A stretch of 6,135 nt of DNA from contig DATCLC010000054.1 of assembly GCA_036564135.1 (NCBI GenBank), forward strand, positions 1 through 6,135, given 5' to 3'. This stretch comes from RSA11 sp036564135. GTDB taxonomy: Bacteria; Actinomycetota; Thermoleophilia; Solirubrobacterales; 70-9. Both the position numbers and the translations under genes were made by a program. Below the pieces are notes generated by a model that was given only the letters and a program-made list of their open reading frames with translations, did no database searches and was not told where the DNA came from. Positions 1 through 4,682 of this stretch are shown here, piece by piece (within the stretch, counting starts at the first letter, position 1; every line of letters begins with the position of its first letter).

Positions 1-139
1 GGAAGCGCGCCATCGGCGGTCTAGTCTCTGTGCCACTTTCCCTCGGGTTTCCCCGGGTCGGCGTTACCGACCGTCCTGCCCTGCGGTGTCCGGACTTTCC
101 TCGAGAGGCATCACCTCCCGCGAACGCACGGTCTGCACC
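1..139 (-). ncRNA. rnpB: RNase P RNA (M1 RNA), 5' half, partial
   Basis: This is the catalytic RNA of ribonuclease P, which removes the 5' leader of precursor tRNAs. Read on the minus strand it shows the conserved landmarks of bacterial RNase P RNA in the right order. GAGGAAAGTCCGG is at 102-90, followed by a GGGCAGGACGG segment near 83-71. A GGTAACGCC segment follows at about 68-60, then GAAAGTGGCACAGAGA at 40-25 and AGACCGCCGATGG at 22-10. These correspond to the 5' conserved core (CR-I) and the P5-P8 side of the specificity domain in the E. coli and mycobacterial RNAs. Only about 139 nt of an expected 350-450 nt are present; the 3' half, with the rest of the core, lies beyond the left edge. 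The 5' end is placed about 7 nt downstream of a good -10 element and is uncertain by a few bases. No protein-coding reading was considered here. Confidence 0.93.
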
Positions 140-144
140 AGCTG

Positions 145-173
145 ATCTTAGGCCCTGATCGCCGCCGTGTCCG
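145..173 (-). promoter_or_regulatory. Probable rnpB promoter
   Basis: On the minus strand a -35-like CGGACA (173-168) is followed, after exactly 17 nt, by a -10 element TAAGAT (150-145). The predicted start at about 139-138 coincides with where the RNase P RNA homology begins. This fits a housekeeping sigma factor promoter and implies rnpB is transcribed separately from the lexA operon just upstream. Read by eye only. Confidence 0.55.
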
Positions 174-241
174 GTCGGCCGGGCCCCCGAGCGCTCACGG
201 CAACAACCCTTGCGTCCGCCGCTCCCCGAACCCAGCGCCCG

Positions 242-472
242 TCAGGTCAGCTGCGACCCACAGGACTCGCAGCCGGACACGAGCATCTCGCCGCCGCAGA
301 CGATGCACCGCGCGCTGCCGGTATCGACCAGGTCCTCCCAGGCCCGGTTGACCACCTCCTCGAGCGTGGGACGATCCGGGTCGAAGAGCCGGTGCGGGTC
401 GCGCCGGGCCGCGCCCGCGCAGCTCGCGCGCACGCGCACCGTCGCGCCCGTCTGCAGCAGCGCCGGGCTCAT
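242..472 (-). CDS. Small zinc-ribbon protein coupled to lexA
   Basis: This encodes a 76-residue protein that I cannot assign to a named family. The C-terminal third holds two CxxC knuckles (C56-x2-C59 and C68-x2-C71) separated by eight residues, a standard treble-clef or zinc-ribbon pattern likely to bind one zinc ion. A further lone Cys18 lies in the arginine-rich N-terminal half. Residues 35-50 look helical and acidic. There is no signal peptide or membrane segment, so it should be cytoplasmic. The start is well supported: AGGAG (483-479) sits 6 nt before the ATG, and that ATG overlaps the lexA stop in an ATGA arrangement, so translation is probably coupled to lexA. It should therefore share the SOS control of lexA. 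A nucleic-acid or protein-binding role in the damage response is an inference from context. Nothing in the sequence shows an enzyme activity. Confidence 0.72.
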   Translation of the reverse strand: MSPALLQTGATVRVRASCAGAARRDPHRLFDPDRPTLEEVVNRAWEDLVDTGSARCIVCGGEMLVSGCESCGSQLT

Positions 473-1074
473 CTCACGCTCCTGAACACGCCCACGACCT
501 TGCCGAGGATCGTCGCCTCGGTGGTCTTGATCGGCTCGTACGCGTCGTTCTCGGGCTGCAGCCGGATCCCGTCGGGCTCCCGGTAGAAGCGCTTGACGGT
601 CGCCTCGTCCTCGATCAGCGCGACCACGATCTCGCCGTCGCGCGCATCCTCCGTCTGCTGGACCACGACGTAGTCCCCGTCGAGGATGCCGGCGTTCTTC
701 ATCGAGTCGCCCTTGACGCGCAGCACGTAGTCGCCCTCCTCCCCGCCAATCACCTCGGGCACCTGCAGGTACTCCTCGATGTGCTCCTCGGCGAGGATCG
801 GCGTACCCGCGGCGACCTGGCCGACGAGCGGCAGGCCCTGCCCGCGCATCGCCTGGCGCGCCTTGTCGACCAGGAGCTCGATCGCGCGCGGCTTCGTCGG
901 ATCGCGCCGCAGCAAGCCGATCTTCTCCAGGTTGGAGAGGTGCGCGTGCACGGTGGAGGACGAGTGCAGCCCCACGGCCTTGCCGATCTCCCGCACCGTG
1001 GGGGGATAGCCGGTCTTCTCCGCGTACTTGCGGATGAACTCGAAGATCTCCTGCTGGCGCTTGGTCAGGTCCAT
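469..1074 (-). CDS. lexA: LexA, SOS-response transcriptional repressor
   Basis: LexA represses DNA-damage genes and inactivates itself by RecA*-stimulated autocleavage. The 201 residues match the usual family length. The N-terminal winged-helix DNA-binding domain (about 1-70) starts with the typical LTKRQQEIFEFI and contains GYPPTVREIGKAVGL as its recognition region. The C-terminal S24 peptidase domain (about 80-201) has the scissile bond Ala89-Gly90 in QVAAGTP, the nucleophile Ser124 in KGDSM, and the general base Lys161 in ATVKRF, so it should be cleavable. AGGAG (1085-1081) lies 6 nt upstream of the ATG, which supports this start. A LexA operator overlaps the gene's own promoter, indicating autoregulation. 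The stop codon overlaps the start of a zinc-ribbon gene, so the two form an operon. I see no missing key residue. Confidence 0.97.
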   Translation of the reverse strand: MDLTKRQQEIFEFIRKYAEKTGYPPTVREIGKAVGLHSSSTVHAHLSNLEKIGLLRRDPTKPRAIELLVDKARQAMRGQGLPLVGQVAAGTPILAEEHIEEYLQVPEVIGGEEGDYVLRVKGDSMKNAGILDGDYVVVQQTEDARDGEIVVALIEDEATVKRFYREPDGIRLQPENDAYEPIKTTEATILGKVVGVFRSVR

Positions 1075-1126
1075 GAGAGGCTCCTACACTCGCTTTCGGT
1101 TTCGGGAGCCGGCTGATCGCCGTGCC

Positions 1127-1146
1127 CTACGAACACATGTTCGTAG
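1127..1146. promoter_or_regulatory. LexA operator (SOS box)
   Basis: CTACGAACACATGTTCGTAG has perfect 8-bp inverted arms around a 4-nt centre (ACAT). Its core CGAAC-N4-GTTCG is the consensus LexA (Cheo/DinR) box of Gram-positive bacteria and actinobacteria. It lies 53 nt upstream of the lexA start codon. It overlaps the end of the lexA -10 element and the predicted transcription start, an ideal position for autorepression. Confidence 0.93.
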
Positions 1147-1173
1147 AGTAGAGGTCCCGTCGGACGGACGCAA
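1145..1173 (-). promoter_or_regulatory. Probable lexA promoter
   Basis: On the minus strand TTGCGT (1173-1168) and TACTCT (1150-1145) are separated by 17 nt. The -10 abuts and overlaps the SOS box by two bases, so bound LexA would block RNA polymerase. The predicted start, near 1138, gives a 5' leader of about 65 nt before lexA. The hexamers match consensus only moderately; the operator position is the stronger argument. Confidence 0.5.
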
Positions 1174-1192
1174 GGCGCCCGTCCCAGGCCAC

Positions 1193-1198
1193 TACAAT
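1193..1198 (+). promoter_or_regulatory. -10 element of the tRNA-Leu promoter
   Basis: TACAAT differs from the consensus -10 at one position. It lies 11 nt before the tRNA, predicting a start near 1205 and a leader of only about 5 nt. I do not see a convincing -35 at 16-18 nt; the region where it would lie (about 1169-1176) overlaps the -35 of the divergent lexA promoter. Confidence 0.5.
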
Positions 1199-1209
1199 CA
1201 GGCCGCCAA

Positions 1210-1295
<86 letters not shown>

Positions 1296-1300
1296 CTCCG

Positions 1301-1333
1301 AGACCGGGGGCGCCATGGGCGCCCCCGGTCTTT
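1301..1333 (+). terminator. Rho-independent terminator after tRNA-Leu
   Basis: A perfect 14-bp inverted repeat, AGACCGGGGGCGCC (1301-1314) and its complement at 1318-1331, has a 3-nt loop (ATG) and runs into TTT. The stem is very GC-rich and the T tract is short, as is common in high-GC bacteria. It begins 5 nt after the tRNA and so probably ends that transcript. It would also insulate the protease gene that follows. Confidence 0.82.
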
Positions 1334-1343
1334 CCGTTGGCGG

Positions 1344-1372
1344 TTGAATTCGCGCAGTTCTCCCGGTAGAGG
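1344..1372 (+). promoter_or_regulatory. Possible protease promoter (weak)
   Basis: TTGAAT (1344-1349) is followed after 17 nt by TAGAGG (1367-1372). The -35 is good, but the -10 lacks the conserved final T. It is the only candidate I see between the tRNA terminator and the protease gene and would give a leader of about 105 nt. Otherwise the 188 nt between the tRNA and the protease start hold nothing recognisable apart from the terminator. Confidence 0.25.
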
Positions 1373-1483
1373 CGGGGACAAGCGCCCTATCTCGGCGCGC
1401 CCGGCCCCCTTCTCGCTGGCCGGATGGCCCACGTTTGGGGGCCCGCGGTCCAGACTGAGGTGCCCGGCGTCGATGGGGAAGCG

Positions 1484-3154
1484 ATGGTCCGATCGTTCCC
1501 TTCGCTGCGCGCCCCTGCGTTCGCCCTGTGGGTGGCGCTGGGCCTGGCTGTGGGCGGCCTCTCCCCCGCCGCCGTCCGCGCCGAGGGGCCGAGCCACTCC
1601 TACGTCGTGGTCTACGACGACTCGGCGGGTGCGGTCGGGACCGAGACCGAGGAGCGCGCCGACGAGCTTGGGTTCGAGGCCGAGCGGCGCTACCGGCACG
1701 CGGTCGAGGGGTTCGCGGCCGAGCTCACGCCCGAGCAGGTCCGCGAGCTGCGCGCGGACGAGGAGATCGCCGCGGTGACCCCCGACCGCCCGGTCTGGGC
1801 CACCACCGCCGCGCTCGCGAAGGGGGACTTCGCTCCCGCCGGGGTACGGCGCATCCTGGCCGCGCAGGCGGGGACCGTCCGCCGGGCGAGCGCCGGGGCG
1901 GTCGCCGTGCTCGATACGGGAATCGACCTGGATCACCCCGACCTCACCGTCGCCCGCGGGCCCAACTGCATCACGCCCGGGGCTCCCCCTGCCGACGACG
2001 CTGGCCACGGCACGCACGTCGCCGGCACGATCGCCGCGCGCAACGACGGCGACGGGGTCGTGGGCGTTGCGCCCGGAACCAAGGTCTACGCAGTCAAGGT
2101 CCTCGACGGGCAGGGCAAGGGCAAGCTCAGCACGATCCTGTGCGGGATCGACTGGGTGACCGCCAACGCCGCGGCCCTCGGCATCAAGGTCGCGAACATG
2201 AGCCTCTCCGGCTACGGCCCGCCCGTGCGGACCTGCGCCACCACGACCGATCCCGAGCACCGCGCGATCTGCGCCTCGACCGCGGCGGGCGTCACCTACG
2301 TCGTCTCGGCGGGCAACCTGAGCGAGGCCTTCGACCACCCCGACAAGCCGCGCACCCCAGCCGCCTACCCGGAGGTGCTCACGGTCACGGCGGTCGCCGA
2401 CGGTGACGGCAAACCCGGGGCGGCCGGGCGGACCTGCCGCGAGAAGGAGACCGACGACAAGGTCGCGAGCTTCTCCAACTACGCCGTGACCGCCGCCGGC
2501 GCCGCGCACACCGTCGCCGCCCCTGGGGTCTGCGTGTTTTCGACCGCGCCCGACGGCTACGCGACGATGACCGGCACGAGCATGGCGACCCCCCACGTCG
2601 CCGGCGTCGTGGCGCTCTGCCGGGGCGAGGCGGGCACACCCGGGCCCTGCTCGGGCATGACGCCGGCGGAGACCGTGGCCTACGTTCGCGACCTCGCCGA
2701 GACGCACAACGCGGCCCACCCCGCCTACGGCTTCTGGGGCGACGCCTTCCGGCCGCTCGACGCGACCCGCCACTTCGGCCTGCTCGTCCGCGCCCCCGCC
2801 GCCCCCGGGACCCAGGATCCCGATCCCGCCCAGCCCGTGGACAAGTCGCGCCCGCCCAAGGCCCGCGTGCACATCAGCAGGGCCCGCCTGGTCCGCGGCA
2901 AGGCCCGGACGCGGCTCGTCGTCCGCGGGCGGGCGGGCCGGAGCGCGGCCGGGAGGCGCCTGCTCGTCGTCTACCGCACCGCCGGCCGGCAGCGCACGGC
3001 CTGGACGCGCGTGAACCGCAGCGGCCGCTTCCGCAAGCGCATCCCGCTGCGCGGCCGTCTCCGCCGGGCGCGCAGCGTGACGGTGCTCGTGAGCTTCCTG
3101 GGGACGGCGAGCCTGCGCCCGGGCCGCGACCGAGCCAAGGCGCGTAGCGCCTAA
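1484..3154 (+). CDS. Secreted S8 subtilisin-like serine protease
   Basis: This 556-residue protein is an exported subtilase made as a zymogen. Residues 1-33 form a signal peptide with a hydrophobic core (APAFALWVALGLAVGGL) and a probable cleavage after AVRA. Residues about 39-107 match an inhibitor I9 propeptide that folds the enzyme and is then removed. The catalytic domain (about 120-430) has the full triad: Asp144 in VLDTGID, His175 in GHGTHVAG and Ser366 in GTSMATPHVAG, plus oxyanion-hole Asn278 in SAGN. It contains eight cysteines (162, 220, 251, 263, 318, 350, 379, 389), an even number fitting disulfides outside the cell. A Pro-rich linker leads to a basic, beta-rich tail (about 459-556) that may be an Ig-like fold. 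The ATG at 1424 is in frame, but the ATG at 1484 has GGGGAA (1475-1480) in front and puts the signal peptide at the N terminus, so I chose it. The substrate is unknown; general extracellular proteolysis is likely. Confidence 0.93.
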   Translation: MVRSFPSLRAPAFALWVALGLAVGGLSPAAVRAEGPSHSYVVVYDDSAGAVGTETEERADELGFEAERRYRHAVEGFAAELTPEQVRELRADEEIAAVTPDRPVWATTAALAKGDFAPAGVRRILAAQAGTVRRASAGAVAVLDTGIDLDHPDLTVARGPNCITPGAPPADDAGHGTHVAGTIAARNDGDGVVGVAPGTKVYAVKVLDGQGKGKLSTILCGIDWVTANAAALGIKVANMSLSGYGPPVRTCATTTDPEHRAICASTAAGVTYVVSAGNLSEAFDHPDKPRTPAAYPEVLTVTAVADGDGKPGAAGRTCREKETDDKVASFSNYAVTAAGAAHTVAAPGVCVFSTAPDGYATMTGTSMATPHVAGVVALCRGEAGTPGPCSGMTPAETVAYVRDLAETHNAAHPAYGFWGDAFRPLDATRHFGLLVRAPAAPGTQDPDPAQPVDKSRPPKARVHISRARLVRGKARTRLVVRGRAGRSAAGRRLLVVYRTAGRQRTAWTRVNRSGRFRKRIPLRGRLRRARSVTVLVSFLGTASLRPGRDRAKARSA

Positions 3155-4110
3155 TTCGCCAGCGTCGCGAGCCACGCCCCGGCAAGCGACGGCACCTCAT
3201 CGGCCCGCCCCAGCCCGCGCACCGAGCGCTCGTACGCGATCCACCCGCCCCCGGCCTGGGGAACGGCGGCGATCAGCGGGTCGGCGGCCGCGGCTCGCGC
3301 CTGCGCGCGGGTGAGGCCGCTCGCAACCCGCACCTCGCCGGCGCGCAACGCCCGCAGGCGCGCCGCCGCGGGCTCGATCAGGCGGAACTCGACCTGGTCG
3401 AGGGCGGGGCCCAGGTCCCGGTCGCTGCCCCACCACTCCGTGTTGTGGGCGAGCAGCAGCCGGTTGGCGCTGCGCTCGCGCAGCTCGAACGGCCCGCTGC
3501 CGGTTGCGAGCTGCGTGCCGAGCTGCGTCTCGCCGTCAGGACGCGTGCGGAGCGCGTCCGGCGCGACGATGCCGAGCTCCGCCGCGCCGAGCAGCTCGGG
3601 CACGTCCGCCCGCGGCTCCGCGAAGAAGAGGCGCACGAGGTCGGGGCGCGGCGAGTCCGCCGCGACGAGGCCCGGGAGCAGCTGGCGCCCCGTCTCGGTT
3701 GCGAGCCACCGGCGGGCATTGGCGAGCACCGCGGCGCCGTTGAGCGGCGAGCCGTCGTGGAAGCGCACGCCGGTGCGCAGGCGCACATCCCAGCGCGTTC
3801 CGCCCGCCCGGGGGCGCACGGCCAGCGCGAGCCCGGCCACGTCAGCCGGTTCGCCGAACGGCGCGTCGTACTGCGCGACCAGCGGCTCGTGCACCTGTCT
3901 GGTGACGAGCTGCTCCGTCGGCGAGTCCGCGGCCAGCGGATCGACGCCCGCCACCGGCTCGCCAACGGCCCAGACGAGCGTTCCGCCCTCGCCCGGCTCG
4001 CCCTCGCCGCGCACCGCGGTGCGCACGTCGTCGTCGCTGCATGCGCCGAGCGCCACCCCGAGTACGGCGCATGCCGCCCCGAGCGCGGCTCGGGGGCGGA
4101 GCGCTCTCAT
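3151..4110 (-). CDS. Short family-5 substrate-binding lipoprotein
   Basis: This 319-residue protein resembles the solute-binding component of peptide/nickel-type ABC importers (SBP_bac_5, OppA/DppA type). The N terminus is a lipoprotein signal with lipobox LGAC, lipidated at Cys24, so it should be anchored on the outer membrane face. Family signatures are GGTLVWAVGEPVAGVDPLAA (42-61), the pattern W-x-VRLRTGVRFHDGSPL (107-123), and GSGPFEL (204-210). Typical members run to 500-550 residues. Here the similarity ends after LRAGEVRVASGL (255-266) plus about 50 residues, so most of the C-terminal part of the ligand-binding fold is absent. AGAGG (4122-4118) precedes the ATG by 7 nt and overlaps the secG stop, supporting this start and an operon with secG. 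No permease or ATPase gene is in the window. It may be a divergent short family rather than a working importer subunit. The stop codon overlaps that of the convergent protease. Confidence 0.8.
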   Translation of the reverse strand: MRALRPRAALGAACAVLGVALGACSDDDVRTAVRGEGEPGEGGTLVWAVGEPVAGVDPLAADSPTEQLVTRQVHEPLVAQYDAPFGEPADVAGLALAVRPRAGGTRWDVRLRTGVRFHDGSPLNGAAVLANARRWLATETGRQLLPGLVAADSPRPDLVRLFFAEPRADVPELLGAAELGIVAPDALRTRPDGETQLGTQLATGSGPFELRERSANRLLLAHNTEWWGSDRDLGPALDQVEFRLIEPAAARLRALRAGEVRVASGLTRAQARAAAADPLIAAVPQAGGGWIAYERSVRGLGRADEVPSLAGAWLATLAN

Positions 4111-4120
4111 GGCTAGGCCT

Positions 4121-4345
4121 CTAAAGCTTGAGCAAGACGATCGTGTTGAGCGCGAACACGATCGCGAAGAAGATCGTCCAGCGGTCCAGGTTGCGCTCGA
4201 CGAGCGAGCCGCCGCCGAACGAGCTCCCTGTCTGGCCGATCCCGAACGCGCCGGAGAGCCCGGAGTCCTTCCCGGAGTGCAGGAGCACCAGGAAGATCAG
4301 CACGACCGAGATGAAGACCTGCAGGATCGACAGGATCAGTTCCAT
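4121..4345 (-). CDS. secG: SecG, protein-export membrane subunit
   Basis: SecG is the small auxiliary subunit of the SecYEG channel that stimulates SecA-driven export across the cytoplasmic membrane. The 74 residues match the family length and topology. One membrane helix is at about 3-22 and a second at about 54-73. They flank a conserved Gly/Ser-rich loop, HSGKDSGLSGAFG (23-35), corresponding to the LxQxGKGxGLxxxFG signature. The loop continues with Gly/Ser residues to GGGSLVERNLDR. The gene sits 37 nt after a CcmI-like gene and 10 nt before a lipoprotein gene on the same strand. The ribosome binding site is poor (only AGG, 4 nt from the ATG), so translation may start inefficiently or leaderless from a nearby promoter. 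Its genomic partners here differ from the gap-pgk-tpiA-secG order known in many bacteria. Confidence 0.93.
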   Translation of the reverse strand: MELILSILQVFISVVLIFLVLLHSGKDSGLSGAFGIGQTGSSFGGGSLVERNLDRWTIFFAIVFALNTIVLLKL

Positions 4346-4354
4346 CGCGCCTGC

Positions 4355-4385
4355 AGTGTAGAGGGCGGGAGGGCCGCGCCCGTCA
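4355..4385 (-). promoter_or_regulatory. Possible secG promoter (weak)
   Basis: In the 37-nt gap before secG, TACACT (4360-4355) resembles a -10 element, with TGACGG (4385-4380) 19 nt upstream, longer than ideal. It would start transcription about 3 nt before the secG ATG, giving a nearly leaderless mRNA, which could explain the poor ribosome binding site. Speculative. Confidence 0.2.
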
Positions 4386-4670
4386 CTCGCCCGTGCGCTC
4401 GCCGCGGACCCGGTCGAGCTCCTTGAGGATCTCGATCGCCTCCCGGCGCAGCTCGGCGTCGACCCGCGCCCAGTCCTTCGGGCTCAGTTTGCCCTGCTCG
4501 CGGTCGATCTCCGCGTCCCGGATCTCGCGGTACTTGGCCTCCTTGCGCGCCTCGAGGTCCGCGATGCGCGGATCCTCGGTTGCCACGCTCCGGCCGGCGC
4601 CCGGCAGCAGCGGGCGCGCCACGAACCAGGCCAGCGCCGCCACGACGATCAGGGCGAGGACGATCTCCAT
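4383..4670 (-). CDS. CcmI-like membrane/coiled-coil protein
   Basis: This is a 95-residue protein with one N-terminal membrane helix (about 2-18), a short Pro/Gly linker, and a highly charged helical stretch (34-92). The segment DLEARKEAKYREIRDAEIDREQGKLSPKDW (38-67), followed by ELRREAIEILKELD, resembles the N-terminal coiled coil of CcmI/CycH. That protein presents apocytochrome c to the haem lyase CcmF. Classical CcmI adds a C-terminal TPR domain for grasping the apocytochrome; that part is absent, so this is a short version. The gene begins 12 nt after the ccmF stop, which supports a role in cytochrome c maturation at the outer membrane face. No strong ribosome binding site is visible before the ATG, so coupling to ccmF is likely. 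Family membership is judged from pattern and context. Confidence 0.72.
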   Translation of the reverse strand: MEIVLALIVVAALAWFVARPLLPGAGRSVATEDPRIADLEARKEAKYREIRDAEIDREQGKLSPKDWARVDAELRREAIEILKELDRVRGERTGE

Positions 4671-4682
4671 GCGGGGCGCCCG

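Noticed and set aside
167..586. A 139-codon open frame on the plus strand across the zinc-ribbon gene and the end of lexA.
   Set aside because: No ribosome binding site or motif supports it, and the minus strand carries lexA and a coupled gene with strong start signals.
1424..1483. The earlier in-frame ATG (1424) as the protease start.
   Set aside because: It would put 20 non-hydrophobic residues in front of a typical signal peptide, and no ribosome binding site precedes it; the ATG at 1484 has a purine-rich site at the right distance.
3311..4426. A 371-codon open frame on the plus strand antisense to the lipoprotein gene and secG.
   Set aside because: The product is Ser/Arg/Pro-rich without motifs, whereas the opposite strand has a lipobox, SBP signatures and a SecG protein with good starts.
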